DNA of 63,059 nucleotides, taken from Opitutales bacterium. Its GTDB lineage: Bacteria; Verrucomicrobiota; Verrucomicrobiia; Opitutales; Oceanipulchritudinaceae. How positions within the stretch are numbered: the stretch's first letter is position 1; each line of letters begins with the position of its first letter. The DNA lies in contig JAFIGG010000011.1 in NCBI GenBank assembly GCA_020831485.1, forward strand, positions 1 to 63,059. Reading direction: 5' to 3'. Positions 34,790-43,644 of this stretch are shown here, piece by piece. Made by a program: the position numbers and the translations under genes. The notes under the pieces were generated by a model, which was not told where the DNA came from, did no database searches, and was given only the letters and a program-made list of their open reading frames with translations.

Positions 34790-35802
34790 ACCGAATCTAC
34801 TGGCCCAGCCTCAAGGTCCTGTTGCTGCTCGCGCTGATCAGCATCGCGTATTTTGTGCTGATTGCTTTTTATCCCGCCGTCGACTGGGCGCGGGATAGGG
34901 TGATCGCGGCGAAGTGGTGGGCCGTGTCGATTGCTGCGGGCTGGCTGTTGACCCAGATGTTCTGGTACTTTTCCGGCCGCAGCCGGAGCCTGTTCCACTG
35001 GGTTTTTGTCGGCCTGCTCTGTTCGGGTTGGGTGATTGTCCTCGGGCTGGCACGCGAGGGGCAGTATGAATTTGAAAAAGCCTATGTGGAGCGCATCAAT
35101 GAAACCCGCCAGCAGATGCGGGCCCGTGCTGCCCGCGAGGCAGCGGAAGCGCTGCGCGAGTTGAGGGAGCGGGAGCGCCAACTCGAAACGGACCGTTTTG
35201 CCCAATATGAGGGCCGAGTGGACCGCGAGGGACTGTTGCAAGTTCGTGAGCTGGACGCACGGATGCAGGAAAAGCTGCGGCAGCAGATGGATGCCTATCG
35301 ACGTGTCGTCGCGGAGTATCCCCTGCGTGGACCGGATACCTGGCTGCGCTTTCAGACTGTCGACCGTCTGGAGGAGGAGCGAACAGCCTACCAGCGTCAC
35401 TCGGAGCGCAACCGGAGTCTTGTGGAGTTTCTGCAGAACTTTCGTGCAGACTACGAGGCTGAGATAGATGCCCTGGAATTGCCTTCCTCTCTGCGTCGAG
35501 TGGCGCTGGCGGAATTGCAGCGCATCCTCATCTACTGGGAGGTGACGCATACCCGCGAGGTGCGTGAACTCGACCAAGCCCTGTTCACCCAGGCCTTACA
35601 GGCCATTGACATCCTTCGCAATCACTGGGGCGAGTGGCGCTGGAACCCCCGCGAGAGTCAAATCCTCTTCGACAGTGAGCGCGTCGAACGAGCCTTTTGG
35701 GAACGCGTTTCCAGCATGCAGATGATCCTCCGCGAACTCGACGAACTCACCGGGGACTCCGAGCGCGAAAGCGAGGAGCCCGATTGGGTTCTGCCGGATT
35801 GA
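34786..35802 (+). CDS. Membrane protein with long coiled coil, coupled to tatD
   Basis: This 338-residue protein has three N-terminal hydrophobic helices (about 8-27, 41-61 and 69-87) followed by an Arg/Glu-rich, strongly helical cytoplasmic region (about 90-330). The clearest coiled coil is around RARAAREAAEALRELRERER. No family is recognised. The ATGA overlap with tatD indicates coupled translation. A scaffolding or sensor role is imaginable, but there is no direct evidence. Confidence 0.65.
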   Translation: MNRIYWPSLKVLLLLALISIAYFVLIAFYPAVDWARDRVIAAKWWAVSIAAGWLLTQMFWYFSGRSRSLFHWVFVGLLCSGWVIVLGLAREGQYEFEKAYVERINETRQQMRARAAREAAEALRELRERERQLETDRFAQYEGRVDREGLLQVRELDARMQEKLRQQMDAYRRVVAEYPLRGPDTWLRFQTVDRLEEERTAYQRHSERNRSLVEFLQNFRADYEAEIDALELPSSLRRVALAELQRILIYWEVTHTREVRELDQALFTQALQAIDILRNHWGEWRWNPRESQILFDSERVERAFWERVSSMQMILRELDELTGDSERESEEPDWVLPD

Positions 35803-35871
35803 GGCGCTTATTTGGGATGGGTGGAGTTTTGGAATATTGGAGCGTGGACGCCCTCGTCCGCGTGTAAGGCT

Positions 35872-36654
35872 TCAGCCAGGCTGGTCCTTACTCTGTGGTG
35901 GGATGGACTCGGTTACAAGCGAGACGAGTTGTTTGGAATTTTCCACTGCGAGCTTTTCGCGTAGGGAGGCACCTGTGTCGCGGGGAATGGAGCCTCCGCG
36001 AACAAGGGAACCAAGGGCTCGAATCTCGCCGATGGTGAGGTTGGCTACGCTGAGACGATCGGATCCGGAGAGTGGGGTCAGGTTGTCCAGTCGCGCCTGG
36101 AGGATTTCCCGATGGTGAAGTTCGCCTGCGACGTGGTCGAGGCGGCGGTTCATCAGGTGCAGCATTTGCCGCTCCCGTCGGGTGAAATCCGACAAACGAC
36201 GGTTATAGGTCAGGGTCAGATTGAAGTTCCCGTAGGTGCCGACCGACTCCGCTGCCTGGTAGTCCGCCTCAAGGTGTCGATAGACGTAGCGATACAGTGG
36301 GGCCTGACGGAAAGCGCCGACCGTTTGAAAGTCGGATATGGTTGCGAGCCGCTTTTCCACCCCATCCCAACCGACATTTAGGAGTATTGGGTGCCAATCG
36401 ACCAAGTAGTTGTTGACCTCATCCACAAGCTCGACGGCCCGGCCTTTGAGTTGGTCGTTCGCTCCGACGTAAATAAGCTCTGTGTGTCCACGGTTGAAAA
36501 TATTCCATCCGAGGTAGTCCATTGGCACGCATTTTAAGGCGCCATCCACCACCGTCCGCTCCAAGTCCGCAAGGTTCTTGCAGCGGACCATTCGGCGGGT
36601 GAGTCCGTTAATCCTCCGGATATCGGTGCTGCGCAATTCTCTAAACACCGTCAT
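35872..36654 (-). CDS. GAF-like sensor protein partnered with a LuxR regulator
   Basis: This 260-residue protein resembles the N-terminal sensor part of Opitutia-type LuxR regulators: an N-terminal helix pair, a GAF-like centre (about 35-180), and LSDFTRRERQMLHLMNRRL before a coiled segment. The last 55 residues (LTIGEIRALGSLVRGGSIPR, VENSKQLVSLV) look like a decayed LuxR helix-turn-helix that has lost the recognition pattern. Its ATG lies inside the end of the upstream LuxR gene (14-base overlap), so the two are co-translated and may act as a split regulator. Confidence 0.6.
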   Translation of the reverse strand: MTVFRELRSTDIRRINGLTRRMVRCKNLADLERTVVDGALKCVPMDYLGWNIFNRGHTELIYVGANDQLKGRAVELVDEVNNYLVDWHPILLNVGWDGVEKRLATISDFQTVGAFRQAPLYRYVYRHLEADYQAAESVGTYGNFNLTLTYNRRLSDFTRRERQMLHLMNRRLDHVAGELHHREILQARLDNLTPLSGSDRLSVANLTIGEIRALGSLVRGGSIPRDTGASLREKLAVENSKQLVSLVTESIPPQSKDQPG

Positions 36655-37111
36655 GGCTAAGCTTCTTTATCAATTCGATCTGCGTGTGAACTCCGCACTT
36701 GGAAAAAATATGTTGCGTATGCTTTTCAGCGGTTCGCGGGCTGATGCCCAGAAGACTGCCAATGTCGGCTGCAGATTTTCCCTTGCGCAGCCACTGGGCG
36801 ACTTCCTGCTCGCGTCTGGATAGGGAATCAAGCGCCGCGATGCAGGGTTCCTCCTGCGGTGGCTTCCAAACACAAAGCCCGGATTCGGTCAGCGTTGGAG
36901 TGATACCCGCGTCGCCCAGAACACCGGCCACGTCTGCAGGGCTGAGCGATTGGCACTCTATTTGTTTGAGATGATTCCGCGCGCGGGCATTGGCGCTGAG
37001 GTCTTCCCCATCGACATCGCTCACGGCCGCCAAACCGGCTGCATCCAATAGATCCAGCCAAGCGTCCAATTTCCCTTCCAGCTGTTGATTCTTTCGAAGC
37101 AACGGAGCCAT
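36641..37111 (-). CDS. LuxR-type transcriptional regulator with short N-terminus
   Basis: About 156 residues from ATG 37111 (a TTG at 37132 would add seven). The C-terminal GerE/LuxR helix-turn-helix is clear (about 95-150): LSRREQEVAQWLRKGKSAAD, IGSLLGISPRTAEKHTQHIF. The N-terminal 90 residues form helices without a recognisable receiver or ligand domain. The partner at 35872-36654 could supply sensing. It is transcribed away from the LRR-FecR gene, and the intervening spacer holds a TACGTA-centred palindrome, a reasonable operator. Confidence 0.82.
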   Translation of the reverse strand: MAPLLRKNQQLEGKLDAWLDLLDAAGLAAVSDVDGEDLSANARARNHLKQIECQSLSPADVAGVLGDAGITPTLTESGLCVWKPPQEEPCIAALDSLSRREQEVAQWLRKGKSAADIGSLLGISPRTAEKHTQHIFSKCGVHTQIELIKKLSHDGV

Positions 37112-37193
37112 CAATGTTTCATCTTCAACCAAAGCGTATCAAGGGTTTCAACCTTTGTTGTGGATGGATAACACGGCGTCCTCCTTGGCTCAA

Positions 37194-37215
37194 CCCCGAA
37201 ATACGTAATTCCGGG
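37194..37215. promoter_or_regulatory. TACGTA-centred palindrome between luxR-type gene and LRR-FecR gene
   Basis: CCCCG and CGGGG flank a TACGTA core (37202-37207); 9 of 11 base pairs match across the centre at 37204/37205. TACGTA cores are typical of sites for NarL/FixJ/LuxR-type helix-turn-helix proteins, and the divergent neighbour encodes one. It lies about 82 bp before the LRR-FecR start and 83 bp before the regulator start. Confidence 0.45.
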
Positions 37216-37295
37216 GGTCGTCGTAAAAATCGAAATGGGTTATAAATCCGCTTTTCTGCACGAAATTCTTTCAATTTGAAGCAAAAGCTGGACTC

Positions 37296-40200
37296 ATGAA
37301 ACATTCAATCGATTCCCTTCACGCGACTCCCAACAGGATTGCTTGCTGGCTCTTCCTCCTGACAATTCCGCTTTTCCTGACGCAGGTGGCGTCGGCTGAA
37401 GAACCCGAGGGGCCGCCGCTCAGTGAGCTGATCCCGGACAGCGAGTACAGAGCGCTCGTCAGTTTCTACAATGCCATGGGCGGAAGCTCCTGGCCCGGAG
37501 ACCACAATTGGTTGAGCGACGATTTGCCTTGGACTGGCGTTTCGATCGAAGGGGCCGAGGTTGAATTTGCAGACGGAGGATACACCGTTATCGAACAGGG
37601 CAATGTCACACGGCTTAGTGTGACTTTCAGGCTACCGGACAACACAGGCAGCATCCCCGCCAGCCTGGGAAATTTGAAGGAGCTAAGGTACCTGGGCCTT
37701 GCTAATCATCAACTGACTGGACGGATCCCCGCGAGTCTGGGCAGCCTTAGCAAGCTCGAGTTTTTAGGCCTCAGCTATAATCAGCTTTCTGGCGAGATTC
37801 CAGCGAGCCTCGGGAGTCTCGGCCGGCTTGAGCACCTGGGTCTTGCCCACAATGAACTGACCGGCGAAATTCCTCCGAGCTTGGGCAGCCTTGGCCGACT
37901 CGAGCGCCTGAACCTTGGCTTCAATCAGCTGACCGGCGAAATCCCCGACACCCTTGGTTATTTGACTGGACTCGATGTGCTTGGGCTCAATCACAATCAA
38001 CTCACGGGCAGAATCCCAGCCGATTTTGCCAATCTGACGGGGCTCGAATCACTGCGAATCGACCACAATGTTCTGGCGCAAGCGGTCTCATCGACGCGGT
38101 GGATTGGAATCCGCACCCAATTGGAAGCGGCAGGGGTCGATGTCACTGACGATCAACAGTTTGGTTGGTCGGGGGAAGTCTCCATTGAGGGTGGGGGCGC
38201 TACGGTGATCCGGGATGGAACCCCGATTGCCCTTTCAACAGATGACCACGTGTTCGAAGGCGATGTCATTGAGACCGTCCCGGATGGGGTCGTCCGCATT
38301 CGCTACGCCGATAGTTCGTCGACGACTGTGGGTGCTGATTCCAGCGTTGATATTGCTGAATTCCGTCACAATTCGGAGGACGGTTCTGACCGCTCAATTA
38401 TCGGTTTGCTCAGAGGTTGGCTGCGCTCCAGGACCGGTGACATTGAGGATGTCGAGGTGCGAACGCGCAATGCCTCCATCGGCGTGCGTGGAACCGAATT
38501 TACGGTTGAATACAGGGAATCCAACGGGAATGGCTCGACCCTGGTTTCCGTCGATTCCGGTTCCGTTGAGGTGACAGATTTGTCGAGCGGAGGAACCGTT
38601 TCTGTCGGCGCCTCGGAAAGTTGGGATGTGGAGACGGCACTGGCCGACCTCGACGACCCTGAATGGAAATGGTCAACCTGGTTCGGGCCGCACTATTCCA
38701 TGGGCCACTGGATTTACCACATAGAACATGGCTGGCTGAGTTTGGCTGCCGATGTCCGTCCCGCAGGTTTTCACTTTTTTGATCAGGCTCTCGGTATGTG
38801 GGGATGGACCTCAGAGGAAGTCTATCCTTGGTTTTACTGGTATGGTGGTCTCAACGACTGGGTCTTTTATGACCTGGGTGGCAGTCCCGGTGAACGCCTG
38901 TTCCATACGGATGCCGATGGCTGGCAGACCGAATCGGAACTCATTTCTGCCGAAGGCATTGAATATCACCTATTGACAAGCATCTGGGGATATGAGGCCG
39001 AGCAGGATGTATCCATTTTTACAATGGGCTTCGAACAGCCATTTGCTTTCTTCATCGACGCTGAATCAGAACAGGTGAACCAGCGACCGTCAGCCAATGT
39101 GTTTGCACGTATTGGAGTTGCCGGAGATCAGAGCGTGCTGACCAGTGAATACAAAGCATATAGTGAAAGATTCACGCGCACGGCGGCCTTCGCGGATGCT
39201 GGGCTGACCATTTCCCATCCGGAGGAAACGGACGGCAGTGCCACTTATGATGCTTGGGAACTTGCATTGCAACCCTTGGGCAGTGTGGCAGTGGAATCTG
39301 TAGTGGCGGATGTCCTTACGGGCACAGCACTGCGTTATTCAAGCTTCGGCGGCGGCAAGGAGCGTTTTGAATACATTCAAACCTTCGCGGCGAAGAAGAG
39401 TGAGAATGCCAGCATTGACGACCTTGTCGGTGAGTGGGGGATCGTTCGGCTCGAAATCGAATCCCTGCCAGAAATTACTGACGACGGGATTTTCGATCCC
39501 GCTGAGATTCTGTACTCAACGTTGAGTGTGCCTGCCACTATCACTGCGGACAACGGCGGCACCTTCTCGATCGACGGAGTGGAAATGGAATCTGAAATCG
39601 TTCAGTTCCACTTCAATGGATTGCCTTCAGAGCGCCGCCGCTTCGAACCCGCGACGATCCAAGCCGATTTCCCGCTTCATGTGAGTCCCAGCGGCGAAAC
39701 TTTTCTCGAGGTTCAGGAAGGCCGGGAAGGCGAACCCCATCAACACATGAGCGGATTCATGTCGCCAGACGGAGATTTCATGGCCTTTGCCGAAGGATGG
39801 CCCTCAATTCATCAGGCACGGACGAATTCAGTTCCTGACGGCGCGGGTGAGTCGTTCGCTGCCCACCAGCTATTCCTGGGAGTGCGGCTCGACCCGAATC
39901 CCGACCTTGCTGGCCGCGAATATCATCTGACAGGTCAAAGCTTCTGGGTGTCGCGGTATGATTACGAAATGAGTCCAGCCGGTCCGGACCAAACCGGAAC
40001 CCTCAGCTTCGACGCAAGCGGAGAGACAGCGAGCCTATCTTTCGGTGGGAGGACGGTTCACATGCCGGCGAGAAATCCGACGGGCGACGGCTTTTCGGTC
40101 GCCACCGAGACTCCGCACGAATTACCACCCGTCGACTACGCAGTCGATCCGGATGGACGATTGAATTTCGACCTGAGCGCTTTGACCACTGACGATGGAA

Positions 40201-40340
40201 CCGACGCCTTCTTCTCCGGCTTTGCCCAAGAGGGCGGAGAGGTCCTGGTGCTTTCCTTCGGCTACGTTGAGGACGTCGGAGCCGATGGCGACGAAGGCCA
40301 GATCAGTCTTTGGGTTGCGACTTGCGTGAACTGCGATTGA
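37296..40340 (+). CDS. Secreted leucine-rich-repeat and FecR-domain protein
   Basis: This 1014-residue protein has a signal peptide (LFLLTIPLFLTQVASA, cleavage near 34). Residues about 50-250 are a plant-type LRR array of six to seven 24-residue units (ITG/LTGxIPxxLGxLxxLxxLxL, for example LTGEIPPSLGSLGRLERLNL). Residues about 290-445 are a FecR-like beta domain (VIRDGTPIALSTDDHVFEGD, RNASIGVRGTEFTVEY). An aromatic-rich module follows (WFGPHYSMGHWIYHIEHGWL, MWGWTSEEVYPWFYWYGG), similar to the C-terminus of the 3306-7646 protein. The last 400 residues are beta-rich, of unknown fold. FecR in a fully exported protein is not the classical anti-sigma arrangement. It is possibly surface exposed and controlled by the divergent LuxR protein. 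Confidence 0.72.
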   Translation: MKHSIDSLHATPNRIACWLFLLTIPLFLTQVASAEEPEGPPLSELIPDSEYRALVSFYNAMGGSSWPGDHNWLSDDLPWTGVSIEGAEVEFADGGYTVIEQGNVTRLSVTFRLPDNTGSIPASLGNLKELRYLGLANHQLTGRIPASLGSLSKLEFLGLSYNQLSGEIPASLGSLGRLEHLGLAHNELTGEIPPSLGSLGRLERLNLGFNQLTGEIPDTLGYLTGLDVLGLNHNQLTGRIPADFANLTGLESLRIDHNVLAQAVSSTRWIGIRTQLEAAGVDVTDDQQFGWSGEVSIEGGGATVIRDGTPIALSTDDHVFEGDVIETVPDGVVRIRYADSSSTTVGADSSVDIAEFRHNSEDGSDRSIIGLLRGWLRSRTGDIEDVEVRTRNASIGVRGTEFTVEYRESNGNGSTLVSVDSGSVEVTDLSSGGTVSVGASESWDVETALADLDDPEWKWSTWFGPHYSMGHWIYHIEHGWLSLAADVRPAGFHFFDQALGMWGWTSEEVYPWFYWYGGLNDWVFYDLGGSPGERLFHTDADGWQTESELISAEGIEYHLLTSIWGYEAEQDVSIFTMGFEQPFAFFIDAESEQVNQRPSANVFARIGVAGDQSVLTSEYKAYSERFTRTAAFADAGLTISHPEETDGSATYDAWELALQPLGSVAVESVVADVLTGTALRYSSFGGGKERFEYIQTFAAKKSENASIDDLVGEWGIVRLEIESLPEITDDGIFDPAEILYSTLSVPATITADNGGTFSIDGVEMESEIVQFHFNGLPSERRRFEPATIQADFPLHVSPSGETFLEVQEGREGEPHQHMSGFMSPDGDFMAFAEGWPSIHQARTNSVPDGAGESFAAHQLFLGVRLDPNPDLAGREYHLTGQSFWVSRYDYEMSPAGPDQTGTLSFDASGETASLSFGGRTVHMPARNPTGDGFSVATETPHELPPVDYAVDPDGRLNFDLSALTTDDGTDAFFSGFAQEGGEVLVLSFGYVEDVGADGDEGQISLWVATCVNCD

Positions 40341-40443
40341 GCCGTTCAACTCCACGATAGACCACACCCTGCTCCGGCGGTTCCTAACTTGAACTGTTTT
40401 TTACTTTCCCCACTAGCCATTGTTCCTTTGACTCGCCGATGAC

Positions 40444-43383
40444 ATGAGCAGCGAGGACGAAACGATCTTAGGGGACGGGGAATCGGGCTGGAATCAGCTG
40501 GAGGCGGGGACCAAACTGGATAACTACCGCATTGAGCGCCTGCTGGGGCAGGGTGGCATGGGTGCGGTCTATTTGGCTGAGCACCAACGGCTGGGGCAGA
40601 AATACGCCCTGAAAGTTTTGCCCCGTGAACTGAGTGGAGATGCGAACTTCCAGCAGCGCTTCGTCGAAGAAGGCCGCCGCATGGCGGCATTGGAGCACCC
40701 CCACATTGTCCCGATCCACTACGCCGGCGAAGCCGAAGGCCTGCACTACTTCGCCATGCAACACCTCCCCGGCGGGGATCTAGAGCAAGCCTTGCGTTCA
40801 GGCACCCCTCCGCCCACTGAAATCCGCCCACCGTCCGGCGCCCACCGATTACCGCCCTCCGCTGTCCGCCGTTACCTCCAACAACTCCTGCAGGCCCTGA
40901 CCTACGCCCACGGCCAGGGCGTCGTCCATCGCGACCTGAAGCCTGCCAACTTGCTGTTGACCGACGGTGGTCAGCTGAAGGTCACTGACTTTGGTCTCGC
41001 GCAGGTGGTCGGCAAAGACTACCTGCGCTCGCTGGTGGAGAAAACGGTGCGGGAATCCCTGCTGAGCGACGCGGCAACGGTGGCCAGCGGGGGTTCGGCG
41101 ACGGGGGATGCGTCCTACGCCGGAACCATCGATTTCATGGCGCCGGAGGTTCGCAACGGCCAGGACTTCGATGCCCGTAGCGACCTCTACGCCGTCGGTG
41201 TGATTGGCTACTACTTGCTGACCGGTAAAAAACCCTTTGGCCGCTACAAAGATGCAAGCCAATTGGTGGAAGGCCTGGATCCCGCTTGGGATGCGTTTCT
41301 GGACGACTTGATGGCCGGGGACCCCGAGGACCGGATTCAAACCGCCGAGGCGGCCTTGGCGGTGTTGCCGGGAGAGCAAAGCGCCGTCGTTGAAGCACCT
41401 CCGGCAGTCGAGGCTCCACCTAAGGTCGCGGCTCAAGTGCCTGACAAGAAACCCGTCTCCCTGCCACCGGCGGCAGCCGCGTCGCGCCCGCGCAGAGGCA
41501 AGGGTCTGTGGTTTGCCCTTGCAGTCGTTTTGCTGCTTGCCGGTGGCGCTGGCGGTTGGGTTTTTGGAATTTACCTACCGCAGGAGCGTGCGTTTGAAGA
41601 GATGCGTGAGCGGATTGCAGCTTTGCCCATAACGGCAGAGTCGAGGGCGGTGGAGAGCCTGGATGAAGCCGTGCAGACCTTTGTGGCCGATGCTCCTGAC
41701 CGTCACGTCGAGCCGATAGAAGGGGCCTGGGCCATGCGCCGGGATGAAATTGAAATGCGCCGCGATGCCTTTGATAGCCTTAGGGAGGAGATTGGTTCCC
41801 TGCCGACGGACGCGCCAATGGCTGAGCTGGAGGCCCTGGATGATGTTGTGGGTGCCTATATGCGCCAGGCACCAGAGGCCCACCGCGACCGCATTGCATC
41901 GGAATGGGAGCAGCAGCGTGCGGACATCGAGTCCTATTGGGAAAACGCCCGTGGCGGATTGATTCTGGATACTGAACCCAGCGGAGCAGAAGTGCGGATT
42001 GACGGACTTTCGATCGAGGAGAGCCCCGTTCGGCTGTTGAACCTGCTGCTTGGGAGCTATACGATCGACATCGTCCATCCCGATTACGAACGTTGGACCG
42101 GAGTGGCCGAAGTCGAGGACGGGCGCTTCACGGATTTGGGAACCATCGAACTGCAACGCAGCACTGGTGGGTTGCGGGTGTCGGCGGACAGCGAGGCGAT
42201 TCAATGGACACTGGAAAAAGACGACGCAGAGATTGACTCACGGGAGGGTGCAGGTTCGGCATTATTGGAAAACCTTCCAACTGGGGATTACACCCTGAAG
42301 GCCCAACGCGACGACTGGCCGGAGCAGGTGCACGAAGTGGAGATTGACCGCAGCGAGGTCGCTGAGTTGGTATTGAAGTTTCCCTTCGGCAGCCTGCGGT
42401 TGACTTCTGAACCCAGTGGAGCTGAGATCTGGGTCGGTGGCGAGCGCATCGGAGTGACGCCATACCAAATCGGAGAGTTGCCGCCCGGCAAACTGAAAGA
42501 CTTTGAGTTTCGCAAGGAAGGGTACTTCGTGCAGATCGCCAGCGGCCGCATCGAAGCCGGAGAGGAGCGGATTTTGCTTGTTGAGTTGGTTGAGGGGCCC
42601 CCGGAAGGTGAAAACTACACTGTGGACTTGGGTGGCTTCAAAGAGCTGGATCTGGTCTGGATCGAGCCGGGGCAGTTTGTGATGGGAAGCCCGTTGGAGG
42701 AGAGTGGCCGGAGAGAAGACGAAGGCCCGCAGACCACGGTACGTTTGACCCGTGGGTATTGGCTGGGAAAGACGCCGGTGACACAAGGGCAATGGCAGAC
42801 CATTATGGGCACGAATATCCGGCAGCAGCGCGATCTTGCCAACCGGGAGTGGTCCCTGTGGGGTGAGGGTTCGGAATTTCCGATTTACTACGTTTCATGG
42901 AACGAAGCGATGGAATTTTGCCGCAGACTGACCGAGCGTGAGCGATCAGCGGGTCGGCTACCAGCGGGGTATTCCTATACCTTACCGAGTGAAGCGCAGT
43001 GGGAGTATGCTACGCGTGCCGGGACGAGTAGCCGTTGGTCCTTCGGCGACCGTCAAAGTTCGTTTTTGGATTACGCCTGGTATACCGCTAGCGGCGCAAG
43101 CGGTGGTTACGCAATACGGGTGGCCAGCAAGCGAGCGAATCCCTGGGGCCTCTATGATGTGCACGGAAACGTGTTGGAGTGGACCCGCAGTTGGTCTGGA
43201 ACGTATCCAGGTGGCATTGTCGTCGATTACGAGGGTCCAGCTTCGGGCACGTTCCGTGTCTTCCGTGGCGGCTCCTGGGACGCCACAGAATCCAGCACGC
43301 GCTCGGCCCGCCGCTTCTGGGACTCCTCTGGCTACCGCAGCCGCTCCCTCGGCTTCCGCCTCGCCCTTGCGCCTACGCCGTAA
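40444..43383 (+). CDS. Transmembrane Ser/Thr kinase with PEGA repeats and FGE-like domain
   Basis: At 979 residues its domains in order are: Hanks-type kinase (about 25-300; YRIERLLGQGGMGAVYLAEH, YALKVL, VVHRDLKPANLLL, VTDFGLAQV, TIDFMAPEV); a Pro-rich linker; one membrane helix (about 355-378); a helical region; three PEGA-type beta repeats (about 503-720; LILDTEPSGAEVRIDG, LRLTSEPSGAEIWVGG); and a C-terminal SUMF1/formylglycine-enzyme-like domain (about 732-979; FVMGSPLEESGRRED, PVTQGQWQTIMG, GLYDVHGNVLEWTRSW, FRVFRGGSWD). All core kinase residues look intact. The kinase faces the cytoplasm and the FGE-like part the periplasm; the latter may be a binding module rather than an enzyme. Confidence 0.88.
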   Translation: MSSEDETILGDGESGWNQLEAGTKLDNYRIERLLGQGGMGAVYLAEHQRLGQKYALKVLPRELSGDANFQQRFVEEGRRMAALEHPHIVPIHYAGEAEGLHYFAMQHLPGGDLEQALRSGTPPPTEIRPPSGAHRLPPSAVRRYLQQLLQALTYAHGQGVVHRDLKPANLLLTDGGQLKVTDFGLAQVVGKDYLRSLVEKTVRESLLSDAATVASGGSATGDASYAGTIDFMAPEVRNGQDFDARSDLYAVGVIGYYLLTGKKPFGRYKDASQLVEGLDPAWDAFLDDLMAGDPEDRIQTAEAALAVLPGEQSAVVEAPPAVEAPPKVAAQVPDKKPVSLPPAAAASRPRRGKGLWFALAVVLLLAGGAGGWVFGIYLPQERAFEEMRERIAALPITAESRAVESLDEAVQTFVADAPDRHVEPIEGAWAMRRDEIEMRRDAFDSLREEIGSLPTDAPMAELEALDDVVGAYMRQAPEAHRDRIASEWEQQRADIESYWENARGGLILDTEPSGAEVRIDGLSIEESPVRLLNLLLGSYTIDIVHPDYERWTGVAEVEDGRFTDLGTIELQRSTGGLRVSADSEAIQWTLEKDDAEIDSREGAGSALLENLPTGDYTLKAQRDDWPEQVHEVEIDRSEVAELVLKFPFGSLRLTSEPSGAEIWVGGERIGVTPYQIGELPPGKLKDFEFRKEGYFVQIASGRIEAGEERILLVELVEGPPEGENYTVDLGGFKELDLVWIEPGQFVMGSPLEESGRREDEGPQTTVRLTRGYWLGKTPVTQGQWQTIMGTNIRQQRDLANREWSLWGEGSEFPIYYVSWNEAMEFCRRLTERERSAGRLPAGYSYTLPSEAQWEYATRAGTSSRWSFGDRQSSFLDYAWYTASGASGGYAIRVASKRANPWGLYDVHGNVLEWTRSWSGTYPGGIVVDYEGPASGTFRVFRGGSWDATESSTRSARRFWDSSGYRSRSLGFRLALAPTP

Positions 43384-43568
43384 GGGCTGCGGCGGCACGC
43401 GCAGTTCAGTCCAATGAAGCAGAGCTGATAAGAAAGTGTTTGCGGAGCAAGATCGGCTGGATTGGTGGAGAACTGGATTCTTGGAAGAAAGGATTGATGG
43501 AGCGTGGACGCCTCGTCCGCGTGTGGGGTTGCATACCCTAGCGATGTGACTAATAAGGGTTTGTTGCA

Positions 43569-43596
43569 CAAAAAAAGCGCCCCTTGCGGGGGCGCT
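43569..43596 (-). terminator. Intrinsic terminator of the PEP-CTERM remnant
   Basis: On the minus strand AGCGCCCC…GGGGCGCT forms an 8-bp stem with a 5-nt loop, followed by seven T (complement of A 43570-43576). It lies about 50 bp past the stop of the PEP-CTERM frame at 43645. A strong, standard rho-independent terminator. Confidence 0.8.
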
Positions 43597-43644
43597 AAAA
43601 AATGATCCGAACTCGTAGCGTAAGCGCTTCGCGTATCAGCTGCT

